A DNA stretch of 64,000 nt from Rhodanobacteraceae bacterium (GCA_009996615.1 JAACZU010000004.1:237529-301528), one strand, 5' to 3'; shown: positions 34,411 through 47,068, counted from the stretch's first letter. Numbers and translations are program-made. The notes: generated by a model from the sequence alone, not told the origin.

Positions 34411-37347
34411 CTACGGCTGGTCGAACCCGTTTCTGAAAATGACGTTGGCCCCACAATAAAACGCCCCGTACGCCCCTCCCGCACACGGGTCGCTGACCGG
34501 CACGCCCACCATCGGAAACCTTTCCGAATCGGTCTTTGACATGTCACCGTTGGACCATCTGGAGTTCGGGTTGGTGCCAACGACGTACTCGAAGCCGTCC
34601 GGCAAGCCATCGCCATCCGTATCAGTGGCCGCGTAGGCATAACCGAGCAAGGTCCTCGCGCCCCCAATCGGCGGGTAGGTCGAGGTATGGCCGGGAAAGT
34701 CGCCGATCTCGCTTTCAAGGAACGTCGCGCAGTCGTTGTCGGCAACCTTGCACGCGCGGTAGAACTTCTGCGCGCCGGGCGGAATGCAGCCGGGCTCCGG
34801 CGTACAGGGCTGGTAGACATACCCCTGTATCGTGCGCAGGTTGTAGCCATCATTGTGCGCGTACTGGATGTCGGCCGCGGTCGTTACAAGCATGAAATCC
34901 CTGCCGGACGCGTAGGTCTTGTCCATCTGATAGAGCGGCACCAGGCCGGGCCATTCATTGCGCGGCCGGACCTCGGTCGTCAGCACATAGACCGGCGCGC
35001 GCGGCATCGCTACCCCCTGATCAGTGGGATCGTGCGGAAACGTCGGATAACCCGGCACCTCATTGCCCTTGGGCTGCCACGAATCCGCCTCATTGATCAT
35101 GAGCGCCACCGCCGTCTGCGGCGACGTGGTGTCCGCGTAGTCGCGCGATGTGGCGCTGTAGAGGCGAAACAGCGGCGTCGCTCGATTCCGCACCGTGACC
35201 CCGGCCACCGTACCTAGCATCTTGCGCACCGCGGCGGCAGCATCGGGGCGGCCGTAGCCGGTGTACGGGCTCCAGGCATGGCCCAACCGCGCCTCGGCGG
35301 TCGTCGAAGCCAGTACGTGGCGCACGCTGGAGGCCGGCGTGGTCGGCTGGGCGCCAGTCGGTACCAGTGGATTGATCGAGCGCAGAATGCCGACAACACC
35401 CGCGATCTGTGGCGCCGACATCGAGGTGCCGGTGCACAGACCCACGCCATTGCCGAATCCCGGTCCGGGCATCTGGTCGCCGCACTTCAGGTTGGCATTC
35501 CAGTTGTAGCCCGGATAGGTCGTCGACCATATCGATTGCGCCGCGCCGATCAATTCCTGCTTTGGGCCGTATGCCACATCCTGCGTGAAGTTGGATCCGC
35601 ATTCGGAGCCGCCATAGCCGGTCGGACAGCTCGCATAGCCACCCGGCGACAGGTCCCACAACGCCAGGTTCTCCTGGAAGCCGCCGGCCGCAATGACACG
35701 CGAATCCTTCGCCGGAAAGTCGAGTTGCTTTCTGTCGTTGCCCGATGCCGCGACCATCGCGACGTCGCGCAGGGACGCGTGCTCGATCGCCAGGCAGAGC
35801 GGCTCTGTCGAGAAGCTGGCGCAGACATCGCGGTAGCTATCGATCGAGACGCCGAAGCTCATGCTGGCGACCTGAGCGCCAACGTCGCCCGCCAACGTCA
35901 GGGCGCTGGCCTGCGCGATATTGTTGGTCGAAAGTGTGATTTTTCCGGACTGAGGGACGCAGGCCGCGAAAGCGGTCTTCCACATCGAAACGCCGCAATG
36001 CTTGCAGGTCCCTTGCACGCCGAGGCCGGCATCGCCATTCGCGGCGACCAGGCCGGCCGCATGGGTGCCGTGTCCCGCGATCGCCGGCGGCAGGTCAGGG
36101 TGGTTCGCCGGATCGGGATTGCACGCGGCGTCCGGCACCGGCATCGGCCGACGCTCGTCGACGTTGGGGCTGTGCTGCGGCGGATCGACCAATCCGGCCA
36201 GGCTGACGTCCAGCGAGGCGACCGGGATGAAATTGCCGCCCACATACTGGCCGGTGCTGGAAAACTGCCGCAGGGCGGGATGGTCGACATGCAGCCCGGT
36301 ATCGATGACCGAGACCAGCGCATGGCCGCCAGCGAGTTGCCAGGCGGCGTCGATGTTGAGGCCGTTCCTTCCGTACTGGTCGATGGTCGACGACGGCCCG
36401 CTGCCGATGACGTCGAAGCTCGTCAGCGACACCGAGGAGAAGCGCATCGGCAACGGCTCATAGGCCGCCGCAACGTACGGATCGGCTTGCAACGCGGCCA
36501 GCGCGGGCTTGAGATCGGTGCCCTCTGGATAAAGCACGACGACGTAGCGTTCCAGCATCGCGCGCGTGGAGTCCGGATTCGCCTGCAGGTGCGCAAGGAA
36601 ATCCCCGCTCGCGCGCACCGGCAGCAGCCAGGCGGCCTGCTGCGGATCGCCGACGGTCAGCGCCTGCAGCGGTGGCGGCCCCGCCCGGCGCGGAATCGCG
36701 CGGTAATAGTTCACCAGTTCGTCCGGCGTCGGCGCACCGGCCGCGGTGCTCAGAAGCACCTGGATGACGCGGTTGGGTGGCGCATCCTGCGCCCGCGCGC
36801 CGAGCGGCAGCGAAGCAAGTGCGACCAGCCACAACGCCGATCGTCGAGCGCGCAGGACCCACGCGGCAAGCGCGGCCAGCGCGAAAGCCAGCAAGTACAA
36901 GCCCAGCCCACCAAGCGCCGGCGCCGGCACGGGCGGTGTGACGGCCGGCGAGACAGTGAACGGAATCGTCCCCAGCGTGTCGACGACGAATGATCCGAGT
37001 GGGCCGGGATACCGCAGCGCCACCCGCAAAGTGTATGAGCCGGGGGGAAAGGACCCAACGGGGAAACTCGCCGTGCCCACGTCGATGTTGCAAAGGATCG
37101 GGTTCGTGTAGCGAACGCCATTGAACAGGATCGTGATCGCATTCCCTTCCTGGGTGATCTTCGGGTAACCCGGGAACGAAACGATGGCGTCGCATTCCCC
37201 GCCGCGAATAACGATCGATACGGTCTGCCCAGCGACCGGCTGCGCCGGCGCCAAGTACGGCGTATCGAAGAACGCCTGCGCGGCCTGTGCAAAGAACAAG
37301 CACACCAGCGCCATCATGAGCGCAACACGATGCTTGAGCATGTCCAT
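34411..37347 (-). CDS. S8 serine protease precursor with a mid-protein sorting-signal-like segment
   Basis: A 978-residue exported precursor. Residues 1-25 are a signal peptide (MDMLKHRVALMMALVCLFFA...QA). Residues about 26-135 form a small domain shared with the next gene. Residues about 138-169 are Pro-rich PPVPAPALGG, a hydrophobic helix, then RARR, an exosortase-type sorting signal in mid-protein. Residues 170-187 (ALWLVALASLPLGARAQ) resemble a second signal peptide. A subtilisin-type protease follows, with Asp349 (VIDTG), His426 (GHGTH) and Ser642 (GTSMSAP). The C-terminus is FRNGFDQP. AGGAGG five bases upstream sets the ATG at 37347. Cutting by XrtH and release of the protease are inferred. 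Confidence 0.85.
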   Translation of the reverse strand: MDMLKHRVALMMALVCLFFAQAAQAFFDTPYLAPAQPVAGQTVSIVIRGGECDAIVSFPGYPKITQEGNAITILFNGVRYTNPILCNIDVGTASFPVGSFPPGSYTLRVALRYPGPLGSFVVDTLGTIPFTVSPAVTPPVPAPALGGLGLYLLAFALAALAAWVLRARRSALWLVALASLPLGARAQDAPPNRVIQVLLSTAAGAPTPDELVNYYRAIPRRAGPPPLQALTVGDPQQAAWLLPVRASGDFLAHLQANPDSTRAMLERYVVVLYPEGTDLKPALAALQADPYVAAAYEPLPMRFSSVSLTSFDVIGSGPSSTIDQYGRNGLNIDAAWQLAGGHALVSVIDTGLHVDHPALRQFSSTGQYVGGNFIPVASLDVSLAGLVDPPQHSPNVDERRPMPVPDAACNPDPANHPDLPPAIAGHGTHAAGLVAANGDAGLGVQGTCKHCGVSMWKTAFAACVPQSGKITLSTNNIAQASALTLAGDVGAQVASMSFGVSIDSYRDVCASFSTEPLCLAIEHASLRDVAMVAASGNDRKQLDFPAKDSRVIAAGGFQENLALWDLSPGGYASCPTGYGGSECGSNFTQDVAYGPKQELIGAAQSIWSTTYPGYNWNANLKCGDQMPGPGFGNGVGLCTGTSMSAPQIAGVVGILRSINPLVPTGAQPTTPASSVRHVLASTTAEARLGHAWSPYTGYGRPDAAAAVRKMLGTVAGVTVRNRATPLFRLYSATSRDYADTTSPQTAVALMINEADSWQPKGNEVPGYPTFPHDPTDQGVAMPRAPVYVLTTEVRPRNEWPGLVPLYQMDKTYASGRDFMLVTTAADIQYAHNDGYNLRTIQGYVYQPCTPEPGCIPPGAQKFYRACKVADNDCATFLESEIGDFPGHTSTYPPIGGARTLLGYAYAATDTDGDGLPDGFEYVVGTNPNSRWSNGDMSKTDSERFPMVGVPVSDPCAGGAYGAFYCGANVIFRNGFDQP

Positions 37348-37371
37348 TCCTACCTCCTGTGAGCACCACAC

Positions 37372-37410
37372 TGCCGGAGTATACAAAGTCATGTCGGCAT
37401 GACCTGTCGC
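37372..37410 (-). promoter_or_regulatory. Candidate promoter block of the S8 protease gene
   Basis: On the minus strand TATACT (37383 to 37378) lies about 30 bases before the ATG, within a block nearly identical to that upstream of the paralogue (38045-38084). No good -35 hexamer is seen. Conservation may simply reflect the duplication. Confidence 0.4.
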
Positions 37411-37486
37411 TGCGGCAGGCGATTGCCGCCGAGTGCTCGTGCAACCAGGGAGGGTGCTCCCGGAAGCGGGCGTGCGGGAGCGCTGG

Positions 37487-38011
37487 TCAACGCCGCGGGC
37501 AGCGGACTGGCCGGCGCGTGCGCACGGCCCACGCGGCGAGTGCGGCCAGCGCGAGGGCCAGCAGGTACAGGCCTGGCTTGCCAAGCGCCGGTGCCGCTAT
37601 CGGTGGCCCAGCGACCGGCGCGACGGTGAACGGGATCGTGCCCAGCGTGTCGACCACGAATGATCCGAGTGGCCCGGGATACCTCAGTGCCACCTTCAAG
37701 GTGTACGAACCCGGAGGATAGGCACCGACAGTAAACGTCGCCGTGCCCACGTCGATGTTGCAGAGTATTGGATTCGTATAACGAACACCAAAGAAAAGAA
37801 TCGTGATCGCGTTTCCTTGCTGAGTAATCTGCGGATAGCCTGGGAAACCAAGGATGGAGTCACACTCCCCGCCATAGATGCTGACCGATACGGTCTGCCC
37901 GGCCAGCGGCTGCGCCGGCGTCAGGTACGGTGGATCAAAGAACGCCTGCGCGACCTGCGCAAACAGCAGGCACACCAGCGCCACCATGAGCGCAACACGA
38001 TGCTTGAGCAT
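37487..38011 (-). CDS. Short paralogue: exported N-domain with C-terminal sorting signal
   Basis: A 174-residue protein very similar to the first 170 residues of the adjacent protease precursor: signal peptide MLKHRVALMVALVCLLFAQV, a domain with the same two cysteines (GGECD, ILCNID) and the motif LRYPGPLGSFVVDTLGTIPF, then Pro/Ala-rich PPIAAPALGKPGLYLLALAL, a hydrophobic helix and RTRRPVRCPRR at the C-terminus. This is the ordinary layout of an exosortase substrate: signal peptide, mature domain, C-terminal anchor with basic tail. AAGGGA precedes the ATG. Function unknown; it likely derives from tandem duplication. Confidence 0.8.
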   Translation of the reverse strand: MLKHRVALMVALVCLLFAQVAQAFFDPPYLTPAQPLAGQTVSVSIYGGECDSILGFPGYPQITQQGNAITILFFGVRYTNPILCNIDVGTATFTVGAYPPGSYTLKVALRYPGPLGSFVVDTLGTIPFTVAPVAGPPIAAPALGKPGLYLLALALAALAAWAVRTRRPVRCPRR

Positions 38012-38044
38012 GTCCCTTCCCTTCTTCTTGCGAAGCCCGCATAG

Positions 38045-38084
38045 CACCGGAGTATACAAAGACAAGTCGGAATGACCTGCCGCT
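38045..38084 (-). promoter_or_regulatory. Candidate promoter block of the short paralogue
   Basis: TATACT on the minus strand (38056 to 38051), 40 bases before the ATG, in a block (CCGGAGTATACAAAG on the plus strand) shared with the upstream region of the protease gene. Confidence 0.4.
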
Positions 38085-38159
38085 CCGGCGGCGATCATCG
38101 CCAAGTATTCGTGCGATTGCGGTCGGTGCGCCCGCAGGCGGGCGTCGGGGAACGGCCAG

Positions 38160-38255
38160 TCAACGCTGCGAGCAGCGGACTGGCGGCGGCGTGCGCACGG
38201 CCCACACGGCGAGCGCGGCCAGCACGAGGGCCAACAGGGCCAGGCCCGGCCTGCC
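38160..38255 (-). pseudogene. Remnant third copy of the sorting-signal segment
   Basis: On the minus strand this reads [20 protein letters not shown] followed by [11 protein letters not shown] and a stop, nearly the same as the C-terminus of the paralogue at 37487 (GKPGLYLLALALAALAAWAV). The N-terminal domain is missing: homology stops where the aroB-derived fragment begins. DNA to its left (38085-38160) also matches the region left of the other copies. A decayed tandem copy. Confidence 0.75.
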
Positions 38256-38405
38256 GGTCACGCCGCCGCCCTGCTCGCACAGATGCGGCTGGACAGGAAG
38301 GCCCTCGCCGGCCGCCTGCGCCTGATCCTGCGACGCGGCGTCGGCCGGGCCGAGATCGTGCCGGACGTCGAGGAAGCCGCGATCCGCGCCGTGCTCGGCG
38401 CGGGC
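38247..38405 (+). pseudogene. Duplicated 3' fragment of aroB
   Basis: Encodes [20 protein letters not shown] then [18 protein letters not shown], matching the AroB C-terminus with a handful of substitutions. Nucleotide similarity begins at GGCCTGCCGGTCACG (38249) and has an 18-base deletion relative to aroB. No start codon or upstream aroB sequence is present. It lies almost 4 kb downstream of intact aroB, on the far side of the two sorting-signal genes. Confidence 0.8.
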
Positions 38406-38573
38406 GCGCGGCCGACCGGTCGGGGCCTGCCTGATTCTCCGTTCGCCCTGATCGCCCGCCACGCGGCGAGCCCGCGTCGAGGGCATGGCGGCGCCCGTAG
38501 CCGCGCGGGGTCTTGTCAATCTTGCCGCCCCCGCCCCCAGCCACTACGCTGGGCCGCCACGCACCACCCCGCC

Positions 38574-42065
<3,492 letters not shown>

Positions 42066-42098
42066 TACTCGGCGGCTACCGTCCGCTCCCGATCGATC

Positions 42099-43892
42099 AT
42101 GCGCCTGATTCCTCCCCGGCTGCACGGCCTCGTGACCGCTGCGCTGCTCCTGTCTGCGTTCTTCGGCAACGTCGCGGCCTGGGCGGCGCCCACGCAGCCG
42201 CCACAGCACACCCTCGAAGCGGCGGATTTTGCCGGCCTGCGCGGCGACTACCGCCTGCCGAGCGGCGAACTGGCGCTGCTCGGCGGCTGGCCCGCGCATG
42301 GCCGCTGGACGCAGCGGCTGTTCCTCGAAGTCGATGGCGTGCGGCGGCCGCTGCGCGCGGTCGCTTCGGACCGCTTCGTCACCGCCGACGGCGACACGTT
42401 GCGCGTGGTGCGGGACGCCGACGGCGTGCGCGGCCTGGAGCTGACCGGCGCGGATGGCGCGGCGAACGGCTTGGCCGAACGGCTGGCGCTCTACAGCGAG
42501 CAGGACGTCGCGTTCACGAGCCACGGCATCACGCTCGCTGGAACCCTGTTGTTGCCGCCCGGAGCGGGGCCGCACCCGGCCGTGGTGCTCGTGCACGGCG
42601 CCGGCGCGGATGGCCGCGAGCCGTACCGCAGCCTTGCCGACTTCTTCGCCCGCCACGGCATCGCGGCACTGATCTACGACAAGCGCGGCGTCGCTGACTC
42701 CGCCGGCGACTGGCAGCTGGCCAGCTTCGAGGACCTCGCCGACGATGCGATCGCGGCGGCACAGCTGCTGCGCACTCAACCGAAGATCGATCCGGCCAGG
42801 GTCGGGCTGTGGGGCATCAGCCAGGGCGGATGGATCACGCCGATCGCGGCCGCGCGCTCGGCCGACATCGCGTTCATCATCCCGGTCTCCGGCTCCGGCG
42901 TCAGCCCGGCCCGGCAGGAGTTGTGGCGCATCGGCAACAACCTGCGCTACCGCGAGCTGTCGCCGGCTGCGATCGCAATCGGGCTGAAGGGCAACCAGAT
43001 GCTCTACAGCCTCAAGCCGCTGGCGCAGCGCGGCTGGATCAGCCTGCCGCCGACGTTGTGGTTCCGCGCGCTCGACCTGTGGCTGGATCCGTCGGCGATC
43101 TGGCAGCGCGTGCGGCAGCCGGTGCTCGCGATCTGGGGCGAGACCGACGGGCTGGTGCCGACGCCGGAGAGCGTCGAGGTCGTCAAGACGGCGCTCGACC
43201 GCGGCGGCAACGCGCATTACACGCTGCGCGTGTTCGGCGCGGCCGACCATGGGCTGCTGCAGGCCGTGGAAGGTTTCCAGAACGAGCAGCGGCCGCGCGT
43301 CGCCTACGTGGACGGCTACCGCGAGGCGATGGCGCAGTGGATAAGCGGCCTGCCGCACGGCGCCGACGGCCGGCAGGTGATCCTCCCCGCGACCGCCACG
43401 CCGACGCGCCTGGCCTGGCACGGCAGCGCGCGCGAGCCGACGCCATGGTTCGGCCAGGCGATCGTGCAGCTGCCGCTGCTGCTCGGCTTCGTGCTGCTGT
43501 TCGTGTGGCTCGCGGTCGGCGTACCGATCGCCCGATTGATCCGCCGCTGGCGCAGCCGCCCGCACGCCCCGTCGCCGTCGCTGTGCCGCGCGCGCCTGCT
43601 CGCCGGCAGCGCTGCCGCGCTGGGCCTGGTCGCACTGGCCGGCTGGGGCGCCACGCTGGTGCCGACGCTGCTCGAAGGCGGCGATCCGTTTCTCGCCGGC
43701 CATCCGCTTAGCCTGGTCGTGGCCCGCGTCGCCGCGGTCGGCGCGGCGCTCGCGTTCGCCGGCCTCGGCGTGGTCGTCGCCGGCTTGCGGCGCGCGCAGG
43801 CGTTCACGCGCCTCGGCTACGCGGCCGCCGTGTTCGCCGGCCTCGTCTTCATCCGCTGGGCTTGGTACTGGCAGCTGTTCCCGGGCCTGTGA
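42099..43892 (+). CDS. Alpha/beta hydrolase with C-terminal membrane helices
   Basis: A 597-residue protein: signal peptide or anchor (residues 8-30), a beta-rich region to about 135, an alpha/beta-hydrolase domain with oxyanion VLVHGAGADGREPY, nucleophile elbow GISQGG, and acid/His segments IWGETDGLVPTPE and FGAADHGLL. After residue about 455 come four hydrophobic helices (LPLLLGFVLLFVWLAVGVPI onward to the end). It is most like S9/dienelactone-hydrolase proteins of unknown substrate; the membrane tail is unusual for that fold. It lies just downstream of dnaE. Confidence 0.8.
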   Translation: MRLIPPRLHGLVTAALLLSAFFGNVAAWAAPTQPPQHTLEAADFAGLRGDYRLPSGELALLGGWPAHGRWTQRLFLEVDGVRRPLRAVASDRFVTADGDTLRVVRDADGVRGLELTGADGAANGLAERLALYSEQDVAFTSHGITLAGTLLLPPGAGPHPAVVLVHGAGADGREPYRSLADFFARHGIAALIYDKRGVADSAGDWQLASFEDLADDAIAAAQLLRTQPKIDPARVGLWGISQGGWITPIAAARSADIAFIIPVSGSGVSPARQELWRIGNNLRYRELSPAAIAIGLKGNQMLYSLKPLAQRGWISLPPTLWFRALDLWLDPSAIWQRVRQPVLAIWGETDGLVPTPESVEVVKTALDRGGNAHYTLRVFGAADHGLLQAVEGFQNEQRPRVAYVDGYREAMAQWISGLPHGADGRQVILPATATPTRLAWHGSAREPTPWFGQAIVQLPLLLGFVLLFVWLAVGVPIARLIRRWRSRPHAPSPSLCRARLLAGSAAALGLVALAGWGATLVPTLLEGGDPFLAGHPLSLVVARVAAVGAALAFAGLGVVVAGLRRAQAFTRLGYAAAVFAGLVFIRWAWYWQLFPGL

Positions 43893-43901
43893 GCGGCGGC
43901 G

Positions 43902-45428
43902 CTACAGCGTCTCGAGCGTGTCCAGCGATGCCTGCGCCTGCGCGACCAGCGCGGCGCGGGTCGCCGCGTCCATCCGCTCGAGCTGGCGGTAGGGCATCGC
44001 CAGCCGCGGGTTGCCGCCGAGCCGCTCGCGGTGGCGCAGCAGGAACTGCCAGTACAGCGCGTTGAACGGGCACGCGCGCGGACCGGTGCGCCGCGCCGGG
44101 TCGTACGGGCAGCCGCGGCAGTAGTCGCTCATGCGCTGCAGGTAGGCGCCGCTGGACACGTACGGCTTGGTCGCGAGCAGGCCGCCGTCGGCGAACTGGC
44201 TCATGCCGAGCGTGTTGGGCAGTTCCACCCACTCGAACGCGTCGACATACACGCCGAGATACCAGCGGTGCACCTCGGCCGGATCCAGCCCGGCCAGCAG
44301 CGCGAAGTTGCCGATCACCATCAGGCGCTGGATGTGGTGCGCATGGGCCTGCCCAAGCGACTGGCCGAGCGCGAGCGCGAGGCAGCGCATGCGCACGCGG
44401 CCGTGCCAGAACCAGCCGGGCAGCGGGCGCCGGTGGCCGAGCGCGTTGTGCCCGGCGTAGGCGGGCATCCGGGCCCAGTACACGCCGCGCACGTACTCGC
44501 GCCAGCCGAGGATCTGGCGGATGAAGCCTTCCGCCGCGGCCAGCGGCACGCGCCCGTCGCGCCAGGCCGCCTCGGCGCGCGCGATCACCTCGCGCGGCGC
44601 GAGCATCTTGGTGTTCAGCGCGAACGACAGCAGCGAGTGGAACAGCCGCGACGCGCCGCTGTGCATGGCGTCCTGGTAGGCGCCGAAGTGCGGCAGGCCA
44701 TACGCCACGAAGTGGTCGAGCTGGGCCAGCGCCTCGGCGCGGTTGAGCGGCCAGCGCAGGCGTGCGGCCGCCGGCTCGCCGAAGCTGCGCACGCCGGCGG
44801 CGACGATCTCGTCCCACAGCGCGCGGTGGTCGTGCACCGGACGCGTGTCGGCCGGCTCGGCCGGCGTGCCGCGCCACGGCTTGCGGTTGTCGTGGTCGTA
44901 GTTCCAGCGACCACCGGTCGGTCGCGCACCGTCCATCAGCACGCGATGGCGCACGCGCATGTGGCGATAGAAGGTTTCCATCAGCCAGTGCGCGCGCGTG
45001 CCGAACAGGCGCCCGGCCTCGTCGCGCGTGGTCAGGAAATGCGCGCTGTCGACCATCTCCACCGGTATCGGCGCCTGGCGCGCGTAGGCGGCCAGTTGCG
45101 CGTCCAGCCGCCACTCGTCCGGTGCCTGGTACTGCAGCCGCGTGGCGCGATGCTGCGCCAGCAGGCGGTCGAGGTTGGCGGTCAGCGAGGGCGTGTTGCG
45201 TGCCTCGCCGATGCACAGGTAGTCGACCCGGTGGCCGCCCGCGCGCAACTGCGCGGCGAAGTCGCGCATCGCCGCGAACACAGCGAGGATCTTCTGCGCG
45301 TGGTGCAGCACGTAGTCGGTTTCCTGGCGCACCTCCATCATCACGTAGAACACGGCCGGGTCGACCCGCTCGAACCACGGATGGCGCGGATCGAGCTGGT
45401 CGCCGAGGATCAGCCGCAGCACGCTCAC
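43902..45428 (-). CDS. Fe-S bacterial photolyase/cryptochrome (PhrB/FeS-BCP type)
   Basis: A 508-residue member of the FeS-BCP family, which repairs (6-4) photoproducts or acts as a photoreceptor using FAD and a 4Fe-4S cluster. The four cluster cysteines are in place: Cys349 (RMRCLAL), Cys437 and Cys440 (YCRGCPYD), Cys453 (RACPFN). The [20 protein letters not shown] segment is highly typical. The GTG at 45428 overlaps the DUF2256 stop (GTGA); another GTG lies two codons on. N-terminal [17 protein letters not shown] matches the family. Confidence 0.92.
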   Translation of the reverse strand: MSVLRLILGDQLDPRHPWFERVDPAVFYVMMEVRQETDYVLHHAQKILAVFAAMRDFAAQLRAGGHRVDYLCIGEARNTPSLTANLDRLLAQHRATRLQYQAPDEWRLDAQLAAYARQAPIPVEMVDSAHFLTTRDEAGRLFGTRAHWLMETFYRHMRVRHRVLMDGARPTGGRWNYDHDNRKPWRGTPAEPADTRPVHDHRALWDEIVAAGVRSFGEPAAARLRWPLNRAEALAQLDHFVAYGLPHFGAYQDAMHSGASRLFHSLLSFALNTKMLAPREVIARAEAAWRDGRVPLAAAEGFIRQILGWREYVRGVYWARMPAYAGHNALGHRRPLPGWFWHGRVRMRCLALALGQSLGQAHAHHIQRLMVIGNFALLAGLDPAEVHRWYLGVYVDAFEWVELPNTLGMSQFADGGLLATKPYVSSGAYLQRMSDYCRGCPYDPARRTGPRACPFNALYWQFLLRHRERLGGNPRLAMPYRQLERMDAATRAALVAQAQASLDTLETL

Positions 45429-45586
45429 GGCTGCCGCCCCGCCGCGCCGCGGCAGCGCGCCGAGCAGTACTTCACCGCCTCCCAGCAGTGCGCCCACTTG
45501 CGCCGCCACGCGAACGGACGGCCGCAGCAGGCGCACGGCTTTTGCGGCAACTGGCTCTTGCGGTAGCGCGGCGACGGGGCGGACAT
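45425..45586 (-). CDS. DUF2256 small cysteine-rich protein
   Basis: A 53-residue DUF2256 protein: [20 protein letters not shown] then [17 protein letters not shown]. Four or five cysteines suggest a zinc-binding fold. DUF2256 genes are commonly found beside cryptochrome/photolyase genes; here the stop overlaps the photolyase start, so they form one unit. A role in light-related function is inferred from this linkage only. Confidence 0.88.
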   Translation of the reverse strand: MSAPSPRYRKSQLPQKPCACCGRPFAWRRKWAHCWEAVKYCSARCRGAAGRQP

Positions 45587-45770
45587 GGTGGACGGAGCGG
45601 CAATGGTTCGACACTTACGGATCCGCGCGCCATCTGGAGCCGAACGAACATGCCACGAGCGCTCACGCGCCCTCGCGGGCGATGGCCGATCCGGACCCTG
45701 CCGGTTCTTCGCGCGCCGGGCGGCCGCGTGGCAAAGTGCCGTCCCGCGCACGTCCGCCGTTCCCGCTCCG

Positions 45771-46232
45771 ATGCCCGCCCCGCGCCTCGTCCTCGACACC
45801 AACGTCTGCCTCGACCTGCTCGTGTTCGCCGATCCGCGCGTCGCCGCGCTCGATGCGGCGCTGCGCGCGGGCGAGGCGGTCGCGGTCACGCGCGCGGACT
45901 GCCGCGCGGAATGGCTGCGCGTGCTGCGCTATCCGCAGTTCGGCTTCGACGCGGCCGCCTGCGCGCGCCACGCCGCCGCGTTCGACGCGCGCATCGCGTG
46001 CCTGCCGCCGCAGGAACTCGTCGCCGCACCCGACGCGCGCCTGCCGCGCTGCGCCGATGCGGACGACCAGAAGTTCCTCGAACTGGCGCTGCAGGCGCGC
46101 GCGGCCGCACTGCTCACGCGCGACGCCGCGCTGCTGGCGCTGGCGCGGCGCGTGCAGCGCGCGGGGCTGTTCGCGATCCTCGCGCCGCAATGCTGGGCAG
46201 ACGTGCTGCCCGATGCCGGCAGCGCCCTGTAG
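45771..46232 (+). CDS. PIN-domain protein (putative toxin component, COG1569-like)
   Basis: A 153-residue PIN domain with acidic residues for metal-dependent RNase activity: [11 protein letters not shown] (Asp and Asn), [11 protein letters not shown] (Glu) and [13 protein letters not shown] (Asp), then [12 protein letters not shown]. It resembles PIN proteins labelled toxins of type II systems, but no antitoxin gene adjoins. The TAG stop coincides with the foot of a GTAGGCTGGAC repeat, so the C-terminus may have been reset by its insertion. Confidence 0.82.
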   Translation: MPAPRLVLDTNVCLDLLVFADPRVAALDAALRAGEAVAVTRADCRAEWLRVLRYPQFGFDAAACARHAAAFDARIACLPPQELVAAPDARLPRCADADDQKFLELALQARAAALLTRDAALLALARRVQRAGLFAILAPQCWADVLPDAGSAL

Positions 46233-46262
46233 GCTGGACGCGCGCAGCGCGGCCGGCGCGTT
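46228..46262. repeat. Half of a GTAGGCTGGAC-family repeat
   Basis: TGTAGGCTGGACGCGCGCAG followed by CGCGGCCGGCGCG. Its TAG (46230-46232) ends the PIN gene. The opposite arm is missing or decayed. Confidence 0.65.
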
Positions 46263-46309
46263 TCCGCCTGACCCACACGTGGAGCCAGCCGGCGCGGCTG
46301 ACGGCACCC

Positions 46310-47068
46310 TCAGTGCACGCGCCGCGCGGCCCGCTGCGGCAGCACGGCGACGCAGGCCACGATGAACGCGAGCAGCACCAGCGAGGCGGCGTAGCGGCTG
46401 AGCGCCAGTCCGCCCTCGGCGAGCGGCTTGTCGAGAAAGTCGCCGACGACCGCGCCGAGCGGCCGCGTCAGCACGAAGGCAGCCCAGAACAGCAGCGTGC
46501 GCGAGATCGACGTCCAGCGGTACAGCAGCGCCACCAGCAGCAACAGCGCGCCGAACACGAGCGCCGCACCGCCGTAGCCGATCCCGGCCGAATCGGCGAC
46601 CCAGTCGCCGAGTGCGGTGCCGAGCGTCTGCGAGAACAGGATCGTCAGCCAGTAGAACACCTCCGAACGCGTATCGGCGACGGTCTCGACCGCAATCGAG
46701 CCGAGCACGCGGCGCCAGGCGAGCAGCGAGGCCAGCAGCAGGCCCAACAGGATCGACGAGCCGCCGGCGTAGCCGACGCCGAGCGAGCGGTCGACGAAAT
46801 CCGCCAGCGTCGTGCCGACCGTGGTCGTGGCGATGATCGTGGCCCAGTACAGCGGCGGATTGAAGCGCCGCGCGGCGATCTGCGCGCCGACCGCGGCGGC
46901 GAACACGAGCGCGAACAGCGCGCTGCCGACCAGGTAGCCCAGTTCCATCGACATCGACACCGCGTCGCCGGCGGTCTCGCCGAGCGTGGTCGCGGCGATC
47001 TTGATCAGCCAGAACCCCAGCGTGACCTGGGGCACCTTGGCGAGTGCCGCGCGTTCGGCCGTGTCCAT
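46310..47068 (-). CDS. DUF347-repeat membrane protein
   Basis: A 252-residue membrane protein with about eight helices arranged as four repeats, each with a Thr-Gly-rich motif: [54 protein letters not shown] and [18 protein letters not shown]. This is the DUF347/COG4705 pattern. The repeated Asp-containing motifs suggest a transport path; the substrate is unknown. It is divergent from accA. Confidence 0.87.
   Translation of the reverse strand: MDTAERAALAKVPQVTLGFWLIKIAATTLGETAGDAVSMSMELGYLVGSALFALVFAAAVGAQIAARRFNPPLYWATIIATTTVGTTLADFVDRSLGVGYAGGSSILLGLLLASLLAWRRVLGSIAVETVADTRSEVFYWLTILFSQTLGTALGDWVADSAGIGYGGAALVFGALLLLVALLYRWTSISRTLLFWAAFVLTRPLGAVVGDFLDKPLAEGGLALSRYAASLVLLAFIVACVAVLPQRAARRVH

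Noticed and set aside
37372-38405. Repeated blocks and the aroB fragment considered as attachment sites of an integrative element
   Set aside because: No integrase or tRNA gene is present, and the repeated segments are diverged and gene-derived; duplication and recombination explain them better.
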